Assembly: GCF_047971185.1 (NCBI RefSeq)
Contig: NZ_JBKDZH010000033.1
Span: 128,867-192,866, forward strand
Reading direction: 5' to 3'
DNA length: 64,000 nt
Source: Kluyvera sp047971185
GTDB taxonomy: Bacteria > Pseudomonadota > Gammaproteobacteria > Enterobacterales > Enterobacteriaceae
This document shows positions 17,241 through 25,725 of this stretch, in pieces. Under the pieces are notes generated by a model that saw only the letters and a program-made list of their open reading frames with translations, ran no database searches and had not been told where the DNA came from. The position numbers and the translations under genes are program-made. Positions within the stretch are counted from its first letter, which is position 1; each line of letters starts with the position of its first letter.

Positions 17241-18860
17241 ATGAACAAGCTTGTGCTCGCAATTATCTCGACAATGTTATCGATTATCTCGTTTTATTCT
17301 CTTGCCGCAGAACCCCGTCAGGAACCCACCGACGCCGAGCGAGCCCGTACGGTTTATATCTTCCATCAACCGATGGTCATGCTGCAGGCGAAATTTGGCC
17401 TCACCACGCCGGAAGAGCGGGTTTTACGTATTCGAAATACCTTGCGCGGCTTCACAAAGGCGGATGTCAGTGAGCCGCTAAAAATCATTCCCGTGACGCG
17501 CTATAACCAGCAGGGCCGACTGATCGTGATGAATGGTAAACCGGTTATGTTGCTGACCCAGGGCGATCTGGATGAGGGCGACGATCTCACCCTGGATCAG
17601 GCCGTGCAGCGCGTGCTGGCGCGCATGGAAACGCAGCGCGCAGCGCTTCGCGATCAGTATGACACCGGCTGGCTGGCGCTTTCCGCTATTAAAACGCTGG
17701 CGGGATTGCTGGTTTTAGCCGGTTTTTTCTACGGCACATGGCGCGCTTACCGCTGGGTAAATCGCTATTTCCGTCGCCGCGTGGTGGAACATCGCAGCAA
17801 AATCCCACAAAGCTGGCGTCGCTATATCGGCGTTGTGGAGGCTCGATTATTCGCTCTGCTGATGATTATTCTCGCTGTTTTGGCCTTTTATGCATGGTTG
17901 AGCTGGGCCTTTGGCCTGTTCCCCTGGACTCGCGTCTGGGCAACGTCGTTGGGTGACTGGTCGCTGCGCGTGGTGCGTCAGATTGCTTTATCCATCGTTT
18001 CGTCGTTACCCGGCCTGCTGATTGTGTTGATTATTTTCCTCATCACCGCCTTTATTCTCAAGCTGCTTAAGATGGTGCTGAATCAGGTTGAGGCGGGGCG
18101 CTTGCAGTTTCCCGGCCTGCATCCCGAAACGGTTGGCGCGACCCGCAAATTGATTTCGGTGATGGTGTGGTTATTTGCGCTGTCCGCCGCTTACCCGTTT
18201 TTACCCGGGGCAAATTCACTGGCGTTTAAGGGTATCAGCGTCTTCTTTGGCCTGATGTTAACGCTGGGGTCGGCGGGGGTGATGAACCATGCGATGAGCG
18301 GCCTGGTCCTCATTTATTCCCGCGCGCTGCGCAAAGGAGACGTTATTCGCGTGGCGGATAATGAAGGCAAAGTCAGCGAAATTGGTATGCTCGCCACCAA
18401 AATTATTACCCGTGAAAACTACGTGGTCACCGTGCCTAACGCCGTGGTGGTCAGCGGCAAGATCACCAATCTCAGCGCACAAAATAACGATGGTAGCGTC
18501 AATTTAACCGTCAGCGTCACCATCGGCTACGACACCCCCTGGCGGCAGGTTCACGCCATGCTTGAGCTGGCGGCCAAGCGAGCAGGGTGTGTTGACCTGA
18601 CGCGCCCGCCCGTGGTGCGTCAGCTGGAGCTGATGGACTGGTACATCGCCTATGAACTTCAGGTCAGGCTGTTACCGGAGCAGTCACTGGCCGTCGCGCG
18701 CAACGAGCTGCACAGTAATATTCAGGATGTTTTCAATGAATTTAACGTGCAGATCATGTCGCCGAACTTTGTTATGCAGCCTGAAGGCAGCGTGATGGTC
18801 GCGAAAGAGAACTGGTATGCCGATCCCGCAGCCCCGTCAGATGGGAAAAAAACGCTTTAA
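17241..18860 (+). CDS. MscS-family mechanosensitive channel protein
   Basis: 539 residues from ATG 17241 (site ggtggtgggt-ATG, the only one nearby); an in-frame ATG at 17211 is less likely. A signal sequence (about 1-21, ending YSLAA) precedes a roughly 120-residue periplasmic domain, then five or six membrane segments (about 140-165, 200-225, 250-280, 305-325, 335-360). The MscS pore and beta domain follow: GVMNHAMSGLVLIYSRALRKGDVIRV, GMLATKIITRENYVVTVPNAVV. It is larger than MscS (286) and lacks the long periplasmic part of MscK, so it is an intermediate-size member. It probably releases osmolytes under tension. Followed 24 bases later by a FadL-like gene, probably as one transcript. Confidence 0.87.
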   Translation: MNKLVLAIISTMLSIISFYSLAAEPRQEPTDAERARTVYIFHQPMVMLQAKFGLTTPEERVLRIRNTLRGFTKADVSEPLKIIPVTRYNQQGRLIVMNGKPVMLLTQGDLDEGDDLTLDQAVQRVLARMETQRAALRDQYDTGWLALSAIKTLAGLLVLAGFFYGTWRAYRWVNRYFRRRVVEHRSKIPQSWRRYIGVVEARLFALLMIILAVLAFYAWLSWAFGLFPWTRVWATSLGDWSLRVVRQIALSIVSSLPGLLIVLIIFLITAFILKLLKMVLNQVEAGRLQFPGLHPETVGATRKLISVMVWLFALSAAYPFLPGANSLAFKGISVFFGLMLTLGSAGVMNHAMSGLVLIYSRALRKGDVIRVADNEGKVSEIGMLATKIITRENYVVTVPNAVVVSGKITNLSAQNNDGSVNLTVSVTIGYDTPWRQVHAMLELAAKRAGCVDLTRPPVVRQLELMDWYIAYELQVRLLPEQSLAVARNELHSNIQDVFNEFNVQIMSPNFVMQPEGSVMVAKENWYADPAAPSDGKKTL

Positions 18861-18884
18861 TTGCCGATAACCGGTAGAGGACAC

Positions 18885-20072
18885 ATGAAAAAATCGACAT
18901 TGTTTTGCCTGGCGATATGCCTTCCCGTAACGACTCAGGCAAGCGGGCTGTATTTCTATGAAATGGCGACCGAGGATACCGCGCTGGCAGGTGCTGGCCA
19001 GGCCGCCCGTGCGCAGGACGCTTCGACAATCGTCACTAACCCGGCAGGGATGACCCGACTGCCTGACCACATGTTTACCGGTGGCCTGCAGGCGATGGAC
19101 GGCGACATTTCCTATCAACTGGATAATGACTCAGGCCGCCAGAGTCCTGGCGATATCATGGGTTTTATTCCCAATGGTAGCGCCTTTTACGCGCAGAAAT
19201 TAAATGATGACCTCTATGCCGGTATTGGCATGTATGGAAACTATGGACTGGGTATCGATTTCGGTCATTGGGCGGGCGACCGGCTGATTAAAAAAAGCAC
19301 CATGGTGGCTATGACCTTAAGCCCCTCTCTGGCTTATAAGCTGAACGATCGTGTATCGGTTGGCGGCTCCGTGAATGTGAACTATGGCTTTCTGTCGCTG
19401 ACCCGTAACGTGGATGGCAACGATGAAAAAGAGATGGATCACGACTGGGCGCTCAGCTATCGTCTGGGTTTGCTGATGGACCTGACCGATCAGACCCGCG
19501 CGGGTATTGCCTGGACCAGTAAAACCGAATACGACTTTAATATCGATGGTAAAGCCCGCTTCCCGAATTTAGCCAATATCGAATACGACCTGCCCATTTC
19601 GGCGCAGGTGAACGCGCCTCAGCAAATTATGTTGAGCCTGGTACACGATATCAATAAACAGTGGTCGGTGATGGGCGATCTTGGCTGGCAGGACTGGAGC
19701 CAGTTTGGCAGCCCGCAGATTGCCGTTGCCGGGCGCGACGCCGACAAGACAAACCGATTAAAAGACTCCTGGCATACGGCGCTCGGCGTGCAATATCGCC
19801 CGACCGAGCAGTGGCGACTGAATGCAGGCGTCGCGTTCGACAGTTCCATCTATCAATCACAGAGCGATGTCTCGCTCTCCTTGCCGACCGGTGATGAATG
19901 GCGCTTTGCCACCGGCGCGCAGTATCAGATGACCCCGCAGAGCAACATCGGCTTCGCCGTCTCCTACCTGCATATGCAGTCTTCACATGTGCAGTCGCCA
20001 GAGCCATTCAAGGGTAGCTATGATAATCCCTACCTGTGGTTTGCCAGCGTGAACTACAGTTATCAGTTCTAA
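18885..20072 (+). CDS. OmpP1/FadL-family outer-membrane transport protein
   Basis: 395 residues from ATG 18885 (site ggtagaggacac-ATG). Signal peptide cut near TQA-SGLYF. The mature N-terminus (SGLYFYEMATEDTALAGAGQAARAQDAS, read in pieces) and the hallmark TNPAGM at about residue 55 define the OmpP1/FadL/TodX family of hydrophobic-substrate channels. The C-terminus ends VNYSYQF with the terminal Phe of barrel proteins. It lies between the MscS-like gene and a metallo-beta-lactamase-fold gene. The place next to aromatic catabolism genes suggests aromatic or other hydrophobic substrates, but that is inference; FadL itself takes up fatty acids. Confidence 0.9.
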   Translation: MKKSTLFCLAICLPVTTQASGLYFYEMATEDTALAGAGQAARAQDASTIVTNPAGMTRLPDHMFTGGLQAMDGDISYQLDNDSGRQSPGDIMGFIPNGSAFYAQKLNDDLYAGIGMYGNYGLGIDFGHWAGDRLIKKSTMVAMTLSPSLAYKLNDRVSVGGSVNVNYGFLSLTRNVDGNDEKEMDHDWALSYRLGLLMDLTDQTRAGIAWTSKTEYDFNIDGKARFPNLANIEYDLPISAQVNAPQQIMLSLVHDINKQWSVMGDLGWQDWSQFGSPQIAVAGRDADKTNRLKDSWHTALGVQYRPTEQWRLNAGVAFDSSIYQSQSDVSLSLPTGDEWRFATGAQYQMTPQSNIGFAVSYLHMQSSHVQSPEPFKGSYDNPYLWFASVNYSYQF

Positions 20073-20113
20073 AGGGCCGTTCATTCATTGGCGAGATAAA
20101 CGGGGCAATCGTG

Positions 20114-20905
20114 ATGATCGTATTATGCAAAACCTGCGGAACCTCCTACGACGTCAGCGGCAGGCATCCGCCGTGCTGCAAAATTTGTGAGGATGAACGC
20201 CAGTATGTCCCGGCGAGCGGGCAGGAATGGGTCGAGTTTGACGCGGTTTGCGCGTCGCATACCAACACCTGGGAACAGCATGGTCGCGATCTCTTCAGCC
20301 TCCGCACGGTGCCGGGGTTTGGCATCGATCAGCGCGCGTTTCTTGTTCGTACTCCGCAGGGCAACATACTGTGGGATTGCATCGCCACGCTGGATGATGC
20401 CACCCGAACGCTCATCGCCGCGCTCGGAGGGCTAAAGGCCATTGCTATTTCGCATCCGCATTACTACACCACCATGCAGGATTGGGCTGACGCTTTTAAC
20501 GCGCCGATTTACCTGCATGCTGATGACCGGGAATGGGTCATGCGCGACAGCCCGTGGATCACATTCTGGGACGGCGATACCGTTGAACTGATGCGTGATG
20601 TGCGCGTCATCCGCCTTGGCGGCCACTTTGCCGGCGGCTGCGTGCTGCACTGGGCGAAAGAGGATGGCGCGATCCTTTCCGGCGATATTGTGCAGGTTAC
20701 CCCCGGCGCTCGCGGTGTGTCGTTTATGTGGAGCTATCCCAACCTGCTTCCGCTGCCCGCCGCCACGGTCAGCGCCATGGTCCAGCGCCTGAACGGCGTG
20801 AAATTCAGGCAACTGTATGGCGCGTTTAAAGGCAGAGACATCGTGGAAAATGCCGACCAGATTGTGCGTCGCTGTGGTGAAAAGTATATTTCCTGCCTCA
20901 GCTAA
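20114..20905 (+). CDS. Metallo-beta-lactamase-fold protein with N-terminal Cys cluster and atypical metal motif
   Basis: 263 residues from ATG 20114 (or GTG 20111). The N-terminus has a zinc-ribbon-like cluster, CKTCG...CCKIC, in the first 27 residues. The MBL fold follows, but the usual HxHxDH reads HPHYYT (ISHPHYYTTMQDW, near residue 117). Later ligands look kept: GGHFAGGCVLHW and LSGDIVQV. A protein with this pattern may bind one metal or be catalytically altered. It starts 41 bases after the FadL-like stop and has a terminator behind it, so mscS-like, fadL-like and this gene probably form one transcription unit. Substrate unknown. Confidence 0.82.
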   Translation: MIVLCKTCGTSYDVSGRHPPCCKICEDERQYVPASGQEWVEFDAVCASHTNTWEQHGRDLFSLRTVPGFGIDQRAFLVRTPQGNILWDCIATLDDATRTLIAALGGLKAIAISHPHYYTTMQDWADAFNAPIYLHADDREWVMRDSPWITFWDGDTVELMRDVRVIRLGGHFAGGCVLHWAKEDGAILSGDIVQVTPGARGVSFMWSYPNLLPLPAATVSAMVQRLNGVKFRQLYGAFKGRDIVENADQIVRRCGEKYISCLS

Positions 20906-20922
20906 ACGCCGCCGAGCGAAAT

Positions 20923-20949
20923 AGCGGCCCCGTTTCAGAGGCCGCTTTC
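20923..20949. terminator. Terminator between the MBL-fold gene and tynA
   Basis: Stem AGCGGCC / GGCCGCT (7 bp) with a ten-base loop and TTT after it on the plus strand; lies between converging stops at 20905 and 20960. Confidence 0.6.
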
Positions 20950-20959
20950 ACCTGATGGT

Positions 20960-23227
20960 TTACTTTTTCTTCTCGCCCAGCGTCGGCGTTTCGTCAAAGA
21001 AGTTCCACGGCTTCAGCAGCGCGTGCGCCCATTCAGTGGGCATAATCGGCCACTCCTCGGCGCGCGCCACGTGGGTAGTGCCGGTGGTGATCCACACCAC
21101 GTCGTCCTGGTTGCTGAGCGATTCGTCATCTTTCGCATACGCCCCCAGCCCGGTGTCGTGCACGGAGCGGTTCGGGTATTTGCCTTCCGGATAGCGCTCT
21201 TGCTGATGGTAGCGGGTGACCCACAGCTGCTTATCCATAAAGCTCAGACGATGGTAGATCCACTCATCTGGCGCGAATTTCGCACCCGTCGCCGCCGGGT
21301 GAGTGCCGCCTGCATACGGGATAATCTGATAAGAAACTGGATTCCCCATGCGGTTTTCTTTGCTGGTGTTGCTCAGCAGACGTATGGTGCCCGGGTCGAA
21401 TTTCTGCGCCGCTTGCTGTTCAGATTCAATCGTATACTGGTTCACCTGCATGGTACTGGTGCGCGGGCCACCCGCGGTGTTTGGCTTCACTTCCGGGTCC
21501 ATCGCCACCAGGGTGTTATTTTCACCGTCGACGTCCAGGTCGAGACGGAAGTTGTAAATATGCTGGTGGGTGGTGCCGACGATATTATGGTCGATCAGCG
21601 TACCGTAACGGGTATCGTCTTTGGCGCTCGGGTCGTGCATGGTCTTCGCTTTCACGCCTTTCACCGCTTCAATCCCGGTCGCTCCGGCGTCGATGCCGAT
21701 GGTGCCGTTTTCGTGGAATACCCAATCGAAGAGGTAATCGTAGTTACCCACGGTACTGATCCAGCGCACCACCAGTTCGCGGCGTTCGGTGCTGACGTTG
21801 GGCTGGCCCATCTCCTGGTGTTTATATTCTGGCCCGGCGTAGCGTTCGAAAATGGCGATCGCGCGCGGGATGGTGGTTGGCGTACCGGTATAGTCGGCGA
21901 TGGTTTCATCCAGCAGCACGGCGTTGTTTGGCGCGTCTTTACCCCGGGCGATGGGCGAGGTGAGCGTACCCATGCCGTAGTCACCGGAATCCAGATAGGC
22001 CTTGAAGTACCAGCCAACGTCCGGGTCGCCGTAAGGAACGATCATCCCGCCGAGCGATCCTTCATACATAACCTGACGTTTTTTGCCATTGTCGTTATAG
22101 GTCACGGTGGACAGAATCGGCCCCACGCGGGAGTTCAGCCGCAGGTGGAAATCCCAGTTCTGCCAGTGAATCCTATCGCCGGTAATGGTGTAGTTTTTGC
22201 CTTCCGGCTCGATGATCTCCAGCGGGTTCATCGCTTTCGCAACGCGGTCGCGGCCATCGAACGGACGTGGCACCATCGGCGCGGGGATCACCGGGCCTTC
22301 TTCAATCTTGATGATTTTTTTCTGCTCAAGGTCGACCACGGCCACCACGTTTTCAATCGGATGCGCCCAGTAGTTGCCGTCGCCGACATCGAGGTAGCTC
22401 ACCACTTTCAGCAGGCGGGCATCCTGCGTCAGACCATCTTTGCCGTCGAAATAGCCCACGGTCAGCGGGGTGGTAATCACTTTGCTGGTGTCTTTAATAC
22501 CGTGTTTTTTCAGCACGTCGGCAAATTCGCTACTGGCGTTGATAATGTTCTGCACGCTGGCGAAATCGTCGAGCAGCACCATGCCGTGAGCGTCTTTAAT
22601 CGGCGTCCAGGAGAGAATTTTTTTGTTCTGCAGGTCGACCACGGCTTCGACGATGTGCTTGCCGTCCAGCATGACAACGTCGGCGGTGCGCGGTGCGTTC
22701 ACCGCCGTACCGTGCAGCGCAAAGTCCCAGACCGCTTTTTTATCCGGTTCGTGCAGCGAGATTTCGGTGAAACGGGTATTGGGCTGGAACTCCGGTGCGG
22801 ATTTTACAATGGTTACCGCTTCGCCGATCTCCGCCGAGGAGAGGGAGTTCAGCGGGTGGGGAGCTTTCTCCACCTGGAACGTCTGGTCGAGGCCCGACTG
22901 GAAGACGTCGTTGATAAAGGTATCGGAAACCCAGGCTTTTCCGTTTTTCATCACCACCGGCACCTGCAGATTCAGCGTCTTACCGTTCACGATGGCGGTT
23001 TTTGCGCCCGGCTTAACCTTCACGAACGCGCCGTCTTTGATCAGCGTGTACATCCGGGCGTAATCATCCCACTGAACGTCAGCGCCAAACTCCTGCAACG
23101 TTTTGTCCATCGGCACCATGTGCGCTTCGCCGCCGTGGGCCAATACCGGAGCTTGCCAGGCGCACAGCAGGGCGACAGCCAGCGCCAGCGCTGTTTTAGG
23201 GTTTGAACGAATCGAGCCTTTTGCCAT
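20960..23227 (-). CDS. tynA: Periplasmic copper amine oxidase (primary-amine oxidase)
   Basis: 755 residues (E. coli TynA 757). Signal peptide ends near PVLA-HGGEAHM. The mature protein has the small N-terminal D1 domain and the copper oxidase core. The topaquinone precursor is Tyr496 in VGNYDYLFDW (equal to mature Tyr466 in E. coli), the catalytic Asp lies in YLDSGDYGMG, and two copper ligands are in GTTHQHIYNF. It turns phenylethylamine, tyramine or dopamine into the aldehyde, with release of ammonia and hydrogen peroxide in the periplasm; FeaB completes the step inside. A candidate FeaR site lies about 100 bases upstream, so it should be transcribed separately from paaZ. Confidence 0.97.
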   Translation of the reverse strand: MAKGSIRSNPKTALALAVALLCAWQAPVLAHGGEAHMVPMDKTLQEFGADVQWDDYARMYTLIKDGAFVKVKPGAKTAIVNGKTLNLQVPVVMKNGKAWVSDTFINDVFQSGLDQTFQVEKAPHPLNSLSSAEIGEAVTIVKSAPEFQPNTRFTEISLHEPDKKAVWDFALHGTAVNAPRTADVVMLDGKHIVEAVVDLQNKKILSWTPIKDAHGMVLLDDFASVQNIINASSEFADVLKKHGIKDTSKVITTPLTVGYFDGKDGLTQDARLLKVVSYLDVGDGNYWAHPIENVVAVVDLEQKKIIKIEEGPVIPAPMVPRPFDGRDRVAKAMNPLEIIEPEGKNYTITGDRIHWQNWDFHLRLNSRVGPILSTVTYNDNGKKRQVMYEGSLGGMIVPYGDPDVGWYFKAYLDSGDYGMGTLTSPIARGKDAPNNAVLLDETIADYTGTPTTIPRAIAIFERYAGPEYKHQEMGQPNVSTERRELVVRWISTVGNYDYLFDWVFHENGTIGIDAGATGIEAVKGVKAKTMHDPSAKDDTRYGTLIDHNIVGTTHQHIYNFRLDLDVDGENNTLVAMDPEVKPNTAGGPRTSTMQVNQYTIESEQQAAQKFDPGTIRLLSNTSKENRMGNPVSYQIIPYAGGTHPAATGAKFAPDEWIYHRLSFMDKQLWVTRYHQQERYPEGKYPNRSVHDTGLGAYAKDDESLSNQDDVVWITTGTTHVARAEEWPIMPTEWAHALLKPWNFFDETPTLGEKKK

Positions 23228-23324
23228 TGTGACCTCATCTTATCGTTATGGTGTGCCGTGCGGCTTTAGTCTCTTAACCTAACAGCCGTTGGTCACCGGA
23301 CGTTTGCTTGCGCTTGCCAGGTTG

Positions 23325-23340
23325 TTTGTCAGTTTTGCCA
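23325..23340 (-). promoter_or_regulatory. Candidate FeaR site before tynA
   Basis: Minus strand TGGCAAAACTGACAAA, an exact fit to TGNCA-N8-AAA, 97-113 bases upstream of the tynA start and just after the paaZ terminator. Confidence 0.5.
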
Positions 23341-23344
23341 GTGA

Positions 23345-23369
23345 CAAAAAATGCCTCCGTAGAGGCATT
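23345..23369 (-). terminator. Rho-independent terminator of paaZ
   Basis: Perfect stem AATGCCTC / GAGGCATT around a four-base loop, followed on the minus strand by six T residues; 25 bases after the paaZ stop. It insulates tynA from paaZ. Confidence 0.85.
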
Positions 23370-23394
23370 GGCGGCTGTTGTCGGTGGTAGGCAA

Positions 23395-25440
23395 TTACGC
23401 GGGGAAATCGCTCTGCTGGCGGGCAACCAGCGTCAGAATGGAGTACAGCGCTACCGCCTGCTGATGCTGGTTGAAAATCTCTACCGCCCATTCCACCACT
23501 CCGGTGGCTTTCTCGTCGGCATTGCGCTGGCGCTTGACGGTTTTACGCTTGCAGGTCAGACGCACCTGGATGGTATCGCCCGGTTTCACCGGTTCGATAA
23601 AGCGCAGGTTTTCCATGCCGTAGTTGGCAATCACCGGGCCGACGCCCGCATCGACGAACAGGCCCGCCGCCGCGGAAATCAGGAAGTAGCCGTGCACCAC
23701 GCGCTCGCCGAAGATCGAGTCGGCGGCGGCAATTTTGTCCATATGGGCGTAGAAGTGGTCGCCGCTCAGGCAGGCAAAGTTGACGATGTCCGCTTCGGTT
23801 AACGTGCGGCGTGGCGTCAGCAGGCTGTCGCCGGGCTGGATCTCTTCAAAATATTTACGGAACGGGTGAACGCGATCTTCCGCCACTCGCGCGCCGCGTA
23901 CCCACTGCTGGCCAATCGCGGCGAGCATGGTCGGGCTGCCCTGAACGGCAGTGCGCTGCATATAGTGCTTCACGGCGCGCAGGCCGCCGAGCTCTTCGCC
24001 GCCGCCCGCGCGTCCCGGGCCGCCGTGCACCAGCTGCGGCAGCGGGGAGCCGTGGCCGGTGGATTCGACCGACGACTCTTCATTCAACACCTGAATTCGC
24101 CCGTGGGCACGGGCCGCGCCGAGGATAAACGCCCGCGCCAGCTCGCCGCTGGCGGTCACCAGCGTACCGGCCAGGCTGCCTTCACCCGCGCGGGCCAGCG
24201 CCATCGCGTGTTCGCGGTCCTGATACGGCATCAGCGTCGCTACCGGGCCGAAGGCTTCAATAGCATGTACCGCCGCGATTTCGTCCGGCTGCGGGCAGAA
24301 CAGCAGCGTGGGCGGGAAGAACGCGCCGGCGGCGTGAAGATCGGCTTTCCCGCCCAGCAGCACTTCGCATCCTGCCGCCACCAGACGATCGACGTTATCC
24401 TGCACGTCCTGACGCTGCTCGCGGTTCACCAGCGCGCCCATCTTCACGCCTTCCTGCGCCGGGTCGCCAACCACCACCTTTTGCAGACGGGCAATCAGCG
24501 CTTCGCTCACCGCTTTCACCTGCGCCTGCGGCACGATAATGCGGCGAATGGCGGTGCATTTCTGCCCGGCCTTGGTGGTCATTTCGCGCACCACTTCGCG
24601 AATAAACAGCGCAAATTCCGGCTGTTCTGCAGTGACATCGTCGCCCAGTACGCAGCAGTTCAGCGAGTCCGCTTCCATGGTGAAGGGCACCGATTTGGCC
24701 ACCAGATTCGGGTGCACGCGCAGCTGTTGCCCGGTATGCGCCGAGCCGGTAAAGGTCACCACATCCTGGCTGTCGAGGTGGTCGAGCAGGTCGCCCGCGC
24801 CGCCGCAAATCAGGCTGATTGCGCCGTCTGGCACCAGCCCGCTGTCGATAATCGCTTTCACCATCGCCTGGGTCAGCTGAGCGGTGGCGGTGGCCGGTTT
24901 GATAATGGCAGGCATCCCGGCAAGCCAGGTTGGCGCCAGCTTTTCTAACATCCCCCAGCAGGGGAAGTTAAAGGCGTTAATGTGCACCGCAACGCCGGAT
25001 TTAGAGGTCAACAGGTGACGCGCCGCAAAGCCGCCCTGTTTGGATAGCGGGATCAGTTCATCTTCCGGCCACAGGGTGTCGTCCGGCAGCTCGCGCCCAC
25101 CCAGGCTGGCGTAGGTGAAGAGGGTGCCGATACCGCCTTCGATATCCACCCAGCTGTCGCCGCGCGTGGCGCCCGTCTCGGCGGAGATGGCATAGAAATC
25201 CTCCTTGAGTTCCATCAGATATCTGGCGACGGCTTTCAGCATTGCGCTGCGTTCAATAAAGGTCATCGCCTGTAACGCCTTGCCGCCGTGCTCAATCGCG
25301 TAGCGGCGCGCCTGCGCCATATCCAGCCCCTCGCTGGTCACTTCCCACAGCGGTTCGCCGCTGATGGCGTGGTGAAGGGGGCGGGCGCGGCCCCGGCCGG
25401 TTTGCCAGGTGCCGGACAAATAGCTGGCTAACTGCTGCAT
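23395..25440 (-). CDS. paaZ: Bifunctional oxepin-CoA hydrolase / 3-oxo-5,6-dehydrosuberyl-CoA semialdehyde dehydrogenase
   Basis: 681 residues, the E. coli PaaZ length. N-terminal aldehyde dehydrogenase domain (about 1-520) with FTMEADSLN (general base Glu) and GQKCTAIRR (nucleophile Cys); C-terminal MaoC-like (R)-hydratase domain (about 530-681) with LSGDHFYAHMDK, the Asp/His dyad that opens the oxepin ring. It converts oxepin-CoA, made by PaaABCE and PaaG, to 3-oxo-5,6-dehydrosuberyl-CoA. Divergent from paaA across a 285-base control region. Confidence 0.97.
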   Translation of the reverse strand: MQQLASYLSGTWQTGRGRARPLHHAISGEPLWEVTSEGLDMAQARRYAIEHGGKALQAMTFIERSAMLKAVARYLMELKEDFYAISAETGATRGDSWVDIEGGIGTLFTYASLGGRELPDDTLWPEDELIPLSKQGGFAARHLLTSKSGVAVHINAFNFPCWGMLEKLAPTWLAGMPAIIKPATATAQLTQAMVKAIIDSGLVPDGAISLICGGAGDLLDHLDSQDVVTFTGSAHTGQQLRVHPNLVAKSVPFTMEADSLNCCVLGDDVTAEQPEFALFIREVVREMTTKAGQKCTAIRRIIVPQAQVKAVSEALIARLQKVVVGDPAQEGVKMGALVNREQRQDVQDNVDRLVAAGCEVLLGGKADLHAAGAFFPPTLLFCPQPDEIAAVHAIEAFGPVATLMPYQDREHAMALARAGEGSLAGTLVTASGELARAFILGAARAHGRIQVLNEESSVESTGHGSPLPQLVHGGPGRAGGGEELGGLRAVKHYMQRTAVQGSPTMLAAIGQQWVRGARVAEDRVHPFRKYFEEIQPGDSLLTPRRTLTEADIVNFACLSGDHFYAHMDKIAAADSIFGERVVHGYFLISAAAGLFVDAGVGPVIANYGMENLRFIEPVKPGDTIQVRLTCKRKTVKRQRNADEKATGVVEWAVEIFNQHQQAVALYSILTLVARQQSDFPA

Positions 25441-25490
25441 GGTTATTCTCCAGATATGTTACGTAATCACGCCTTTAATAGTTCTTTTAT

Positions 25491-25680
25491 GAATCACGAA
25501 TTGCAAGCCCGAATTTAATAATTTGTTAACAATGCAATCGTGGGCACTGTGCGGGTATTGATTATGTTGCTGTTTTATCTAAATAAACCAAAAGGCTTTG
25601 CGGTGCACATCACAGAATTCACAAACAAAATTTGTGGTTTTATTTAACTAAGATGTAACTTTTACAAAACAAAATGATTC
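25491..25680. promoter_or_regulatory. paaZ/paaA divergent control region with PaaX-type cores and a CRP-like site
   Basis: The gap 25441-25725 is AT-rich. GAATCA at 25491-25496 (the TGATTC core on the minus strand, 51 bases before paaZ) and TGATTC at 25675-25680 (46 bases before paaA) match the centre of the E. coli PaaX box WWTRTGATTCGYGWT, though the flanks are only partly conserved. TGCGG-TGCACA-TCACA at 25599-25614 resembles a CRP site, with a perfect right half. In E. coli PaaX represses, and CRP and IHF activate, these promoters. Confidence 0.5.
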
Positions 25681-25725
25681 ACAAAAATTGATTTGTTGAA
25701 TTTATCGGAATCATAAGGTGATGAC

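Noticed and set aside
21023..23206. A 727-codon open frame on the plus strand opposite tynA
   Set aside because: It is exactly antisense to the clearly conserved TynA, has no ribosome site and reads as His/Val/Gly-rich low-quality protein. Such frames are common in GC-rich genes read backwards.
23866..24948. A 360-codon plus-strand frame opposite paaZ
   Set aside because: Antisense shadow of the PaaZ dehydrogenase domain; no recognisable protein.
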